Shown: piece by piece, positions 16,300 through 24,925 of the stretch
Position numbering within the stretch: position 1 is the first letter of the stretch
Layout of the letters: each line of letters starts with the position of its first letter
Origin: Lachnospiraceae bacterium
GTDB lineage: Bacteria > Bacillota > Clostridia > Lachnospirales > Lachnospiraceae
DNA: 60,671 nt
Direction of reading: 5' to 3'
Assembly (NCBI GenBank): GCA_023663945.1
Contig: JAMPGL010000021.1
Location: forward strand, 1 to 60,671
The notes under the pieces: model-generated
Told to the model about the DNA's origin: nothing
What the model saw: the letters and a program-made list of their open reading frames with translations, nothing else
Databases searched by the model: none
Translations under genes and position numbers: made by a program

Positions 16300-17178
16300 C
16301 TATTCAATATTTTGAATCTGCTCCCGAACCTTTTCGATTTCTGTCTTTAACTCAATACCGCGGTTGGAAACTTCAAGGTCGCTTGATTTTGATAAAATCG
16401 TGTTTGCTTCCCGGTTCATCTCCTGTGCTATAAAATCAAGCTTCCGTCCGATGCTTCCGCCTTGAATCAACGTCTGTCTGGTGGCTTCAATATGACTGCG
16501 GAGCCGTACCAGCTCTTCGTCTACGCAGACCCTGTCCGCAAAAATGGTAACCTCCGTCAACAGCCGGTTCTCATCCATCTTGGTGTCCTCCAAAAGATCG
16601 CAGACCTTTTCCCTCAGCTTTTGACGGTACTCGGCTATAATCTGAGGCGACCGCTCCGAAATAAAATCTACGTGGGTGAGCATTCCATCCAGCTTGGCAA
16701 TCAGGTCATCCTTTAAATGTTCGCCCTCCCGAATTCTTGTCTCAACAAATCCCTCTGCCGCCTCCTTGAGCGCGCGCTCTAAAAGCTGCCAGAGCTGCTT
16801 TTCGTCTATGGTCTGTTCTTCCATCGTAAGCACTTCCGGATATCTGGAAAGCACGGAAACCCTCACGTCATTGTCCAAGGAAAAGTCCTCCGCCATCTGC
16901 TTTAGGTATTCCATGTACTCTGACGCAAGCTCCTTGTTGTACTTGACACAGACGTTCGACTCCGTATAATCCTCGTAGGTGATAAAAAGGTCTACCTTCC
17001 CGCGCTGAATGTAATTTTTAAGCTCATTTCTGATTGCCGCTTCAAAAAAATTCAGCTTTTTGGGCATCTTAATGTTTACATCCAGATACCGATGGTTCAC
17101 CGACTTCATCTCGACCGTAATTTTACGTCCCGTCTCCTGTATCTCACACCTGCCAAATCCTGTCATGCTCTTAATCAT
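16300..17178 (-). CDS. yicC: YicC family endoribonuclease
   Basis: 292 residues from the ATG at 17178, which fits the family start (MIKSMTGFGR) and has GGGGGGA upstream. The YicC N-terminal domain (SVNHRYLDVNIKMP near 31-44) and the DUF1732 C-terminal domain (IGRKLDFIAQEMNREANTI near 244-262) are both complete. Members have been reported to act as endoribonucleases on small RNAs and mRNA in other bacteria. It heads the yicC-remA-gmk-rpoZ run. Confidence 0.9.
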   Translation of the reverse strand: MIKSMTGFGRCEIQETGRKITVEMKSVNHRYLDVNIKMPKKLNFFEAAIRNELKNYIQRGKVDLFITYEDYTESNVCVKYNKELASEYMEYLKQMAEDFSLDNDVRVSVLSRYPEVLTMEEQTIDEKQLWQLLERALKEAAEGFVETRIREGEHLKDDLIAKLDGMLTHVDFISERSPQIIAEYRQKLREKVCDLLEDTKMDENRLLTEVTIFADRVCVDEELVRLRSHIEATRQTLIQGGSIGRKLDFIAQEMNREANTILSKSSDLEVSNRGIELKTEIEKVREQIQNIE

Positions 17179-17213
17179 GGCAATCCCCCCGCTTTTGTAC
17201 ATACCTGCTTTTC

Positions 17214-17242
17214 ATTATAGGCGAACTATTTCCAAACGTCAA
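17214..17242 (-). promoter_or_regulatory. Sigma-A promoter of yicC-remA-gmk-rpoZ
   Basis: On the minus strand TTGACG (17237-17242), a 17-base spacer and TATAAT (17214-17219). The leader to the yicC ATG is about 30 bases. Confidence 0.85.
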
Positions 17243-17304
17243 GGCGAATAAACCGCGCCGCCAAAAAACTTCTCAGAAAAACTTTTCAGAAAAGCTTTTC
17301 TCTG

Positions 17305-17333
17305 TTGTGAGAACGGAAAAATTGCTATATAAT
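17305..17333 (+). promoter_or_regulatory. Sigma-A promoter of rqcH
   Basis: TTGTGA (17305-17310), 17 bases and TATAAT (17328-17333); AAAGGAG follows before the ATG at 17360. It diverges from the yicC promoter. A 14-bp palindrome AGAAAAGCTTTTCT lies just upstream, near 17289-17302. Confidence 0.75.
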
Positions 17334-17359
17334 GATAACGATTGAAAGGAGTTATTGTT

Positions 17360-19117
17360 ATGGCATTTGACGGAATTACAATTGCGGCAGTCGCAAAAGA
17401 GCTAAAAGACACCCTTATGGGGGGACGGATTTCCAAAATCGCACAGCCTGAGAGCGATGAACTGCTTTTTACCATAAAAACCATGGAGAACGGTACGCGG
17501 AAGCTTCTTTTGTCCGCAAACGCTTCCCTGCCTCTGGTTTATCTGACTGACACAAATAAACCCAGCCCCATGACGGCGCCGGGATTTTGTATGCTGCTCC
17601 GCAAGCATTTACAGAACGGCAGAATTACCGATATTACCCAGCCCGGATTGGAACGGATTCTTCATTTTCACATTGAGCATCTGGATGAAATGGGAGACTT
17701 AAAATGCAAACGGTTGGTCATTGAGTTGATGGGAAAGCACAGCAACATTATCTTTTTGGACGACAGGGACATAATCATTGACAGTATTAAGCACATTTCC
17801 GGCATGGTCAGCTCCGTCCGTGAAGTGCTCCCCGGCAGACCTTATTTCATTCCGCTCTCCGGGGAAAAGAAGGATCCCCTTTCCTTAGACCGGATAATTT
17901 TTGAGCACACCATGACTGCCGGAAATCTTCCTGTTTACAAGGCTCTTTACAGCTTTTACACGGGCATCTCTCCCTTTTTTGCGCAGGAGCTCTGTCACCG
18001 TGCCGGGATAGACGGCGATTTGTCCACCGCGCTTTTTAACGAGGATCCACAGGGAGAGAATCAGCTAAATCGGCTTTATGAGGTCTTTTCCTCCGCAATG
18101 GAGCAGGTAAAGGCAGGCTCCTTTGCTCCCGTGATCATCTACGAGAACGGGGAACCCACCGAGTATGCGGCTCTGCCCGTCACTCTCTTCCAGCAGTCCG
18201 CCTGCAGGGAGATTTCCTCTATCAGCGCTCTTTTGGAACAATATTACGCAGAAAAAAACACCCACACCCGTATCCGTCAAAAATCGTCGGATCTACGCAG
18301 GGTAGTTCAGACGGCATTAGAGCGGAATATTAAAAAATACGACCTTCAGCTCCGCCAGTTGAAAGATACGGACAAAAAAGATAAATACCGGATTTACGGA
18401 GAACTTTTAAACACCTACGGCTATGAGGTTCCTGCCGGTTCTAAGGAGACAGCGGCGCTCAATTATTACACCGGCGAAATGATCACTATTCCCCTCGACC
18501 CTCTTCTGTCTCCTTCGGAAAACGCCAAAAAATATTTTGAAAAATACGGCAAGCTGAAACGAACCGGGGAAGCTCTCTCCAAGCTGACGCTGGAAGTAAA
18601 AGAAGAGATTGACCATTTAGAATCCATTCAGACCTCTCTTGACATTGCCTTGAAAGAGGAAGACCTTACGCAGATTCGGGAGGAACTGATTGCCAGCGGT
18701 TATATCCGCCGGAGGGGACCTGCGAAAAAGGTGAAGATAACCAGCAGTCCGTTTCATTATTTAAGCAGCGACGGATTCCATATTTATGTAGGCAAAAATA
18801 ATTATCAAAACGACGAGCTTACTTTTAAATTTGCCGTGGGCGGGGATTGGTGGTTTCACGCCAAAGGCATGCCCGGCTCTCATGTGATTGTCAAAACCGA
18901 CGGCAAAGAACTTCCCGACAGGACTTTTGAGGAGGCGGCAAGGCTTGCCGCCCACTATTCCAAGGCTCATGACCAAAACAAGGTGGAGGTTGACTACCTT
19001 CAACGGAAAAATGTCAAAAAGCCCGGCGGAAGCAAACCCGGCTTTGTGGTTTATTACACTAATTATTCTATGGCGATTGATTCCGATATTTCCGGGATTA
19101 CACTGATTGAGGATTAA
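17360..19117 (+). CDS. rqcH: Rqc2 homolog RqcH (NFACT / FbpA family)
   Basis: Bacterial ribosome quality control factor: binds stalled 50S subunits carrying peptidyl-tRNA and directs addition of C-terminal alanine tails. Start ATG at 17360 gives 585 residues. Order of domains: NFACT-N (about 1-250, DGITIAAVAKELK, GGRISKIAQP), two helix-hairpin-helix/coiled-coil regions (about 290-450), and NFACT-R (about 460-575) with GGDWWFHAKGMPGSHVIV and VEVDYLQRKNVKKPGG. It is the only core gene here on the plus strand between two minus-strand runs, with its own promoter and terminator. Older annotation as fibronectin-binding protein refers to the same family. Confidence 0.93.
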   Translation: MAFDGITIAAVAKELKDTLMGGRISKIAQPESDELLFTIKTMENGTRKLLLSANASLPLVYLTDTNKPSPMTAPGFCMLLRKHLQNGRITDITQPGLERILHFHIEHLDEMGDLKCKRLVIELMGKHSNIIFLDDRDIIIDSIKHISGMVSSVREVLPGRPYFIPLSGEKKDPLSLDRIIFEHTMTAGNLPVYKALYSFYTGISPFFAQELCHRAGIDGDLSTALFNEDPQGENQLNRLYEVFSSAMEQVKAGSFAPVIIYENGEPTEYAALPVTLFQQSACREISSISALLEQYYAEKNTHTRIRQKSSDLRRVVQTALERNIKKYDLQLRQLKDTDKKDKYRIYGELLNTYGYEVPAGSKETAALNYYTGEMITIPLDPLLSPSENAKKYFEKYGKLKRTGEALSKLTLEVKEEIDHLESIQTSLDIALKEEDLTQIREELIASGYIRRRGPAKKVKITSSPFHYLSSDGFHIYVGKNNYQNDELTFKFAVGGDWWFHAKGMPGSHVIVKTDGKELPDRTFEEAARLAAHYSKAHDQNKVEVDYLQRKNVKKPGGSKPGFVVYYTNYSMAIDSDISGITLIED

Positions 19118-19123
19118 CGCATT

Positions 19124-19164
19124 AAGAGTTGGCTGAGTGCCTGAACACTACCGCCAACTCTTTT
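19124..19164 (+). terminator. Intrinsic terminator of rqcH
   Basis: AAGAGTTGGC (19124-19133) pairs with GCCAACTCTT (19153-19162), followed by TT. The stem lies 6 bases after the stop. Confidence 0.7.
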
Positions 19165-19241
19165 AAAGAGCGGAAGAATTTCCCGCAGGATTTCTTCTCT
19201 GCCTGCTTAAGCCTCCTTCTCTGCCTGCTTAAATTTCTGAC

Positions 19242-19502
19242 TTACAAAGTCCCTCCTGTAAACAGTCCCTTCACATGGTCAATCTCCTGCTGGGTCGCCT
19301 TTGCCGCCGGAACATAATAGGACTTCTCACGGGCAATCTGGTACAGCTCTTCCTGCGACTGTTCGCAGGCATTCCGAAACTGCTTTAAGGTCTGCTTCAA
19401 TTCCGAATTTTCGGTCTGGGCGATCATCTCTCCAAAACGCACCAGTTCTCCGTTTATTCCTGTCAACGTATCTGCTACCATTGTCTTTTCATTTAACTGC
19501 AT
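19242..19502 (-). CDS. Small CotF-like spore coat protein
   Basis: 86 residues from the ATG at 19502, chosen because GGAGG lies 8 bases upstream. It is helical and resembles the CotF family (spore coat protein F; DUF3231-like four-helix fold): LTGINGELVRFGEMIAQTE, LKQTLKQFRNACEQSQEEL, then KSYYVPAAKATQQEIDHVK. CotF-type proteins often come as a short and a long member side by side; the second follows upstream. A spore coat role is inferred from family and genome context. Confidence 0.7.
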   Translation of the reverse strand: MQLNEKTMVADTLTGINGELVRFGEMIAQTENSELKQTLKQFRNACEQSQEELYQIAREKSYYVPAAKATQQEIDHVKGLFTGGTL

Positions 19503-19520
19503 CTTTTTCTCCTCCATCTC

Positions 19521-19706
19521 CTACTGCAAAAATTTCATTAACTGGTTTTTGTTTTCCATTGCCGATCTGGCGCCTTTTTCAAAAAACTGCTTTACCTGCG
19601 AATCCGATGTGCTGGACGCATATTCCTTCATTTTGCAGTGGGTTACGTCATACCCTCCTATCAGGTGACGCAGATTCTGTAGATCAAGTTCTGACAAATT
19701 AGCCAT
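19521..19706 (-). CDS. Very small CotF-associated protein
   Basis: 61 residues from the ATG at 19706 (MANLSELDLQNL), with AGGAGG upstream. It has Leu-rich and polar helices (LIGGYDVTHCKMKEYASS, VKQFFEKGARSAMEN) like the short partner found next to CotF-like genes in Clostridia. It is the first gene of a two-gene operon, 18 bases before the second. Function is inferred from its partner. Confidence 0.6.
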   Translation of the reverse strand: MANLSELDLQNLRHLIGGYDVTHCKMKEYASSTSDSQVKQFFEKGARSAMENKNQLMKFLQ

Positions 19707-19771
19707 AAAAAATACCTCCTGAAATTTTACTGTTTTACAAGTCAAACTTATTATTTCCAGAAGGCAGCTTT

Positions 19772-21520
19772 TTATTCATCCAGCCAAAAATCCTCGTCGG
19801 ATTTCTTTGGGACGGCTTTCGTTTTTTTCTTTTTCTTTTTGCGTTTTTTCTTTTTCTTTTTGCGTGGAACTGCTTTTTGTTCCTTGGGCATAATCCCTGT
19901 CTTTTTGGCGATTGCAGTCAGCAGGTATCCTTTGGGCATGCTCTTTAGTTCGTCCTCCGATACTGCCTTCCACCGTATGATCAGAATAAAATACACGGAT
20001 GCGCCTATCAAAACGGCAAATGCAAGCGCAATGATATTTATTTTAATCAGATAATAAAGCCCCTGATAGACGCCGAATGCCGCTCCTCCCATCAGCGCCG
20101 ACGCAATGACAGGGCGCAGAAATGTCTTATCCACCTCCTGTGTATAATTCAGCGCCCGGTGAACCACAATCTGATTCAGCACGCACAACAGCAGGGCGTA
20201 GATGACCGTGACAAACACATAGTAGTATAAGCTGTATTTTTCATTTAAAAACAATTCCATGACAATCATCAGCACCGCATGAATCACCACCGCAGTAGTG
20301 GCGTTAATAATCGGGGCTTTCATTCTCCCCACTGACTGAAGAATTGCCTGCGTCAGTGTGGAAAGGGCGTACAGCACCACCGTGACTGCCATACAGGACA
20401 ACAGAATCGATGCCAGTTCCAGCGTATCCGGCTGGTGAAAAATCACCATCATCACCGGCTTTGCCAAAACTCCAAGCCCCACCGCAGATGGAATGGAAAT
20501 CAGCATGGTCACTTTTACGGATTTTGCCACCTTATAACGGACACTGTTCAAATCCCCTTTGGCAAAGTCGCTGGATATGCCGGGGATCAGTGCAGTCGCC
20601 ATCGCTGAAGCAAGGGCAATGGGAATGTTGGCAATCTTAGTTCCTTTTGCCATCGCGCTTAAATCGGTGGCAACCGCCGCCTCCTCCACATGGCGCACCC
20701 CCATCATAATCTGCTGGTAAATGGTCTTGTCAAGGAAATTGTTTATATTGTAAATTCCGGTGCTTAAGATAAAGGGGGTCACCACCATAAGAATCATCTT
20801 AAAAATATCCTTGTAGGACTCATCTGTGTGACCGGTGTCCCTGTCAATTCTTTTTTGGATGGTTTTGCGGTTCAGCGCATAGATTCCCACCATAAAAAGG
20901 AGCGCCGCCAAGACTCCCGCCCCTGTTCCGATGGTTCCTCCAGCCGCTCCATAGGAGGCTCTGGCGGTCATATCCTGATCCGCCGCCATCTGGACAAGCA
21001 CGCACGCCATTGCAATGCTCATGCCCGCATTTACAAGCTGTTCCAGAATCTGGGAAATGGAGGTCTGCAGCATGGTCCGGTGCGCCTGAAAATATCCCCG
21101 CAGCACTCCTAAGATTCCGCTGAAAAAGATTGTCGGTGCCAAAACCCTGAGCGGCAGGACGGCGCTGTCCATCTTGACTAGGATGCCTGCTCCGAAAAAC
21201 ACAAATAAGCTGGCAATACCACCGACTACCAGCACATAAATAAATGCACATTGAAAAATTCTGTGTGCATTGCGATATTCTCTTACTGCCAGCCTTTGGG
21301 CAATCACCTTGGATACTGCCGAGGGAATGCTGTAGGAGGATATTAACAGCATAATGCTGTATGCGGCGTAAGCGCTGTCATAATATCCAAACCCCTCATC
21401 TCCTATGATTGAAACCAAAGGCTTGTTATACAGAAGACCAATGATGCGGACGATGATTCCGGCAAAAGCCAGAATCCCCGCCTGCATAATAAAACCGTCT
21501 CTCTTTTTTTTAGTTGGCAT
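19772..21520 (-). CDS. SpoVB/MurJ-type lipid II flippase family protein with Lys-rich tail
   Basis: 582 residues with about 14 membrane helices, fitting the polysaccharide transporter/SpoVB group of the MOP superfamily (GILAFAGIIVRIIGLLYNKP near 15-34 is the typical start). Members flip lipid-linked peptidoglycan or polysaccharide precursors; SpoVB acts in spore cortex synthesis, and YtgP-type members in vegetative cells. The two cannot be separated here. The C-terminus (about 535-582) is a cytoplasmic tail with a dense Lys/Arg run before DEDFWLDE, which is unusual. The gene lies between glgA and the CotF pair. Confidence 0.82.
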   Translation of the reverse strand: MPTKKKRDGFIMQAGILAFAGIIVRIIGLLYNKPLVSIIGDEGFGYYDSAYAAYSIMLLISSYSIPSAVSKVIAQRLAVREYRNAHRIFQCAFIYVLVVGGIASLFVFFGAGILVKMDSAVLPLRVLAPTIFFSGILGVLRGYFQAHRTMLQTSISQILEQLVNAGMSIAMACVLVQMAADQDMTARASYGAAGGTIGTGAGVLAALLFMVGIYALNRKTIQKRIDRDTGHTDESYKDIFKMILMVVTPFILSTGIYNINNFLDKTIYQQIMMGVRHVEEAAVATDLSAMAKGTKIANIPIALASAMATALIPGISSDFAKGDLNSVRYKVAKSVKVTMLISIPSAVGLGVLAKPVMMVIFHQPDTLELASILLSCMAVTVVLYALSTLTQAILQSVGRMKAPIINATTAVVIHAVLMIVMELFLNEKYSLYYYVFVTVIYALLLCVLNQIVVHRALNYTQEVDKTFLRPVIASALMGGAAFGVYQGLYYLIKINIIALAFAVLIGASVYFILIIRWKAVSEDELKSMPKGYLLTAIAKKTGIMPKEQKAVPRKKKKKKRKKKKKKTKAVPKKSDEDFWLDE

Positions 21521-21540
21521 TCCTGTTACGCTCCAAACCT

Positions 21541-22989
21541 TTATCCGATCAGCCAGTCATACATTTCCTGATATTTCGAAGCTGAAACCTGCCATGAAAA
21601 ATCCGCCGCCATCGCGCGGTCCACAATCTTATTCCACTCCCGTTTCCTGTCGTAATAAATCTTTTCGGCGTAGCGGATGGTTGCAAGCATCTCATGGGCG
21701 TTATAGTTCACAAAGGAAAAACCGGTTCCGGTACTTTCGTATTCATTATATGCCTGAACTGTGTCTTTCAGTCCTCCGGTTTCTCTTACAATCGGCACCG
21801 TGCCGTATCTAAGGCTCATAAGCTGGCTTAATCCGCAGGGTTCAAACAGGGAAGGCATCAAAAACGCATCGCTTGCCGCATAAATCTTATGGGACAGCGC
21901 CTCAGAATAATAAATATTGGCAGAAACCTTGTCATTGTACTTCCAGTCAAAATGACGGAACATGTTTTCGTAACGTTCTTCGCCGGTTCCCAGCACCACA
22001 AGCTGGATATTGTCCTGACAAAGTTCGTCCATCATATAGGCAATCAGGTCAAATCCCTTTTGGTCGGTCAGTCTGGATACCACGCCGATCATAAGCTTCC
22101 GGTCATCCTGATCAAGGCCTAATTCCGCCTGCAGTGCACGTTTGTTCTTAATCTTTTCTTTGCGGAAATTCACCGCATTGTAATGATGTTCAATGTATTT
22201 ATCCGTCTCCGGATTAAACTCGTCATAATCGATTCCGTTAACAATTCCGCGCAGGTCATTGGAGCGGGCGCGCATCAGCCCGTCTAACTGCTCCCCGTAA
22301 AACTCTGTTTTAATCTCATCCGCGTAGGTCTGGCTTACAGTCGTGATCGCATCCGCATAAACCAGTCCGCCCTTTAACAGATTGGCATCCTTAAACAATT
22401 CCAGCTTATCCGGAGTAAAGAAGTAAGAGGGAAGCCCCGTAATGTCCTGAACCTCTTTGACACCCCATCTGCCCTGAAACTTTAAGTTATGGATAGTCAT
22501 TACCGACTTGATTCCGCGGTAAAACTCATTTCCCTGAAAACGCTCTTTCAGATAAACGGGGATTAAGCCGGTCTGCCAGTCATGACAGTGAATCAGATCC
22601 GGTCTGAAACCGACCACCGGCAGAATGGAAAGCGCCGCCTTGGAAAAAAATGCGTACTTCTCAATTTCAAAAAGAGCGTTATCGCTGTAAGGCTTAAAGC
22701 CGTTAAAGAACATCTCATTATCAATAAAATAATATTTAACTCCGTCCACCTCGGCGTTCAGGACTCCCACATACTCATTTTTCCAGTGAAAATCCATGTA
22801 AAACGAGGTCACAAAGTTCATTTTATCCTTCATTTCCTGAGACATGCAGGTATATTTGGGAAGAATGACCCTCACATCAAAATACTGCTTATCAATACAC
22901 TTGGGAAGTGAGCCAACCACATCCGCAAGTCCGCCTGTTTTAATAAATGGAACTCCTTCTGATGCAACAAAAAGAATATTTTTCATCAT
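21541..22989 (-). CDS. glgA: Glycogen synthase (ADP-glucose starch/glycogen glycosyltransferase)
   Basis: GT5 family enzyme that extends alpha-1,4-glucan chains from ADP-glucose. The 482 residues have the N-terminal VPFIKTGGLADVVGSLPK substrate-binding motif, the DWQTGLIP segment, and the C-terminal GT-B fold with SLFEPCGLSQLMSLRYGT. Two adjacent in-frame ATGs exist at 22989 and 22986; GGAGG spacing fits the second at least as well. No other glg genes lie in the window, so it appears separate from a glycogen operon. Confidence 0.93.
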   Translation of the reverse strand: MMKNILFVASEGVPFIKTGGLADVVGSLPKCIDKQYFDVRVILPKYTCMSQEMKDKMNFVTSFYMDFHWKNEYVGVLNAEVDGVKYYFIDNEMFFNGFKPYSDNALFEIEKYAFFSKAALSILPVVGFRPDLIHCHDWQTGLIPVYLKERFQGNEFYRGIKSVMTIHNLKFQGRWGVKEVQDITGLPSYFFTPDKLELFKDANLLKGGLVYADAITTVSQTYADEIKTEFYGEQLDGLMRARSNDLRGIVNGIDYDEFNPETDKYIEHHYNAVNFRKEKIKNKRALQAELGLDQDDRKLMIGVVSRLTDQKGFDLIAYMMDELCQDNIQLVVLGTGEERYENMFRHFDWKYNDKVSANIYYSEALSHKIYAASDAFLMPSLFEPCGLSQLMSLRYGTVPIVRETGGLKDTVQAYNEYESTGTGFSFVNYNAHEMLATIRYAEKIYYDRKREWNKIVDRAMAADFSWQVSASKYQEMYDWLIG

Positions 22990-23187
22990 ATCCCTCCAAA
23001 ATGTAATATTATACTACAGTAAACGATATTAGAAACTGCCTTTGGGGCTTACAAAAGCTTACCGATATGAATTTTGCAAGAGCCGGAAAGAGCAATTTGT
23101 TATGTCATTTACCATATATTATACAACATACTTTCCTGCATTAAAAGAAGAATTTATATTTTATCTACAGCATTTTATCTGCGCATT

Positions 23188-23706
23188 TTATCTATACTGC
23201 AAGCGTATCTTATCTGCAATCAAGGCAATAAACTCCGAATTAGTGGGTTTGCCTTTGCCGGTATTAATGGTATAGCCGAACATTGCGTCCAGCGTTTCCA
23301 TCCTTCCGCGGTTCCACGCAACCTCAATGGCGTGCCTGATAGCGCGCTCCACCCTGCTTGAGGTGGTCTGGTATTTCCTTGCAATGGTAGGGTAAAGCAC
23401 CTTGGTAATGGAACCCAGCATCTCCGGGTCCTCCACGGACATAATGATTGCTTCCCTGAGATACTGATACCCTTTAATATGCGCCGGAACCCCAATCTCG
23501 TGAATCATATCTGTTACATCTCTTTCCAGGTCATGGCCGGACAGCCTGGTTTCCTCTTCTCCTGTGGGAAGCTCCAGCTTTGCTCCAGTGCTTATGGAAG
23601 GCACCGTTATCATGATCTGAAATTCTCTCTCCATGTGAATCAGGTCGCCTAAAATCTTGTAAACCTTTTCTGCATCTTTGGTCGTAGTTAAATTAAGCTG
23701 TTCCAT
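23188..23706 (-). CDS. Spo0A-type DNA-binding protein lacking the receiver domain
   Basis: 172 residues. Residues about 62-170 are a complete Spo0A C-terminal DNA-binding domain: [20 protein letters not shown] (69-88), [16 protein letters not shown] (97-112), recognition-helix region [18 protein letters not shown] (114-131) and [17 protein letters not shown] (153-169). The usual 120-residue receiver is absent. In its place is a unique 60-residue N-terminus with no phospho-acceptor signature. The start is supported by AAGGAAGGG before the ATG. Only 138 bases separate it from ldcA, so a receiver is not hidden upstream. It lies five genes after spoIVB, where full-length spo0A normally sits. It may be a receiver-less paralogue or a truncated Spo0A; a full-length copy elsewhere cannot be excluded. 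Confidence 0.88.
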   Translation of the reverse strand: MEQLNLTTTKDAEKVYKILGDLIHMEREFQIMITVPSISTGAKLELPTGEEETRLSGHDLERDVTDMIHEIGVPAHIKGYQYLREAIIMSVEDPEMLGSITKVLYPTIARKYQTTSSRVERAIRHAIEVAWNRGRMETLDAMFGYTINTGKGKPTNSEFIALIADKIRLQYR

Positions 23707-23843
23707 ATCATTATTCCCTTCCTTTTCCCAAATTTTGATATAAATTTATTATAAGGAACATGAAACAGCAATTCAACCTTCATTCATCGCACAAATTTCC
23801 GCCATTCTCCAAGGCTTTTGTAAAACTCCATCGAATAATCTTT

Positions 23844-24908
23844 TTATTTAAATATCATCTCGATTTCCAGTCCGCCATTTTTCGATTGTATTTTTGCAAA
23901 GCTCCCCGTCACCAAAGGCATTGCCGGCGGAAGATGCCCCAAATCCGCATCCATGATAACAGGGATCCCCCTTTTCCGTGCCGTGGGAAGGACTGCCTCG
24001 TACTGATCAAGCCCCATCATCTCCTGCCCGTATACAAGCGGTCTTCCAATCAAAAATCCCTTCGCATGCTCAAACCAGCCGGCATGCTCCATCTGCCACA
24101 TTGCCCTGCGGATGGCAAACACATTCAAATCACAGCTTTCCAAGAACCAGATAAATCCATCCTCTTTATATTTTTGAACGAAATCCTTCACCCGGTCAAA
24201 CCGAGTCCCTAAAAGATTTACCAGACAATCCATGCATCCGCCGATCAACCTGCCCTCCATTTGACAGTCCTCGGAGAGCGTCATGATTGTTTCCGTCCCT
24301 TTTGCTCCGCCCTGCGGAAGATAACAGCGGATTTGGGAATCCTCCGTACAGTGATAAGGCAGTAAGGGATGTTCTTCATCCTTAATCCCTTCCTTTTCCC
24401 ATTTATCATAATTCGTCAATATTCTCTTTCTGCCCATCAACACATCCATGGCATCCAAAAGGGATTGATGTCTCGGCTCCATTCCAAAGGCGGCTGCGCA
24501 GGGACCGTAGATGGATGCGGTATCGCAGAGCGTTGTCAGCAGGAACGTCATATTTGTATTGTCGGAGTATCCCATAAACCACTTGGGTTTCCCTTCCCTG
24601 ATCGCTTTAAAATCCACGTATTCCAAAATCTCGCACATCAGTTCCCCGCCCCCGCAGGAAATCAGACAGTCGCTTTTATTATCCAGATAACAGGTTTCCA
24701 GCTCTTTACCGCAGTTCTGCGGCGTACTGCTGATTCCGATGCCGTCTCCTAAAAGGCAGTTCGATCCAAGCACCGTAGAAAAGCCATCCTCCCGCCATTT
24801 TTTCAGGGCGTTTTCAAAAGCCGCCCGGTATGGCTGTATGTTGCATCCAAAGGAGGGCGCAGCGAATCCAATGGTTCCGTTTTCTTTTAAAAATTCAGGG
24901 TATCTCAT
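23844..24908 (-). CDS. LD-carboxypeptidase (S66 family)
   Basis: Probably trims L,D-linked residues from peptidoglycan peptides or cleaves related peptides (LdcA/MccF family). From the ATG at 24908 it has 354 residues; a longer frame upstream overlaps the next gene. The nucleophile Ser115 is in GYSDNT; the Glu in WFLESCD and His in ADLGHLPPAM complete the Ser-Glu-His triad expected of S66. GTIGFAAPSFGC is the N-terminal family motif. It has no signal peptide, so it acts in the cytoplasm. The gene is 17 bases after the hybrid pseudokinase and is likely in one operon with it and the HD-GYP regulator. Confidence 0.87.
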   Translation of the reverse strand: MRYPEFLKENGTIGFAAPSFGCNIQPYRAAFENALKKWREDGFSTVLGSNCLLGDGIGISSTPQNCGKELETCYLDNKSDCLISCGGGELMCEILEYVDFKAIREGKPKWFMGYSDNTNMTFLLTTLCDTASIYGPCAAAFGMEPRHQSLLDAMDVLMGRKRILTNYDKWEKEGIKDEEHPLLPYHCTEDSQIRCYLPQGGAKGTETIMTLSEDCQMEGRLIGGCMDCLVNLLGTRFDRVKDFVQKYKEDGFIWFLESCDLNVFAIRRAMWQMEHAGWFEHAKGFLIGRPLVYGQEMMGLDQYEAVLPTARKRGIPVIMDADLGHLPPAMPLVTGSFAKIQSKNGGLEIEMIFK

Positions 24909-24925
24909 TGACAGGTCTCCGTCTC

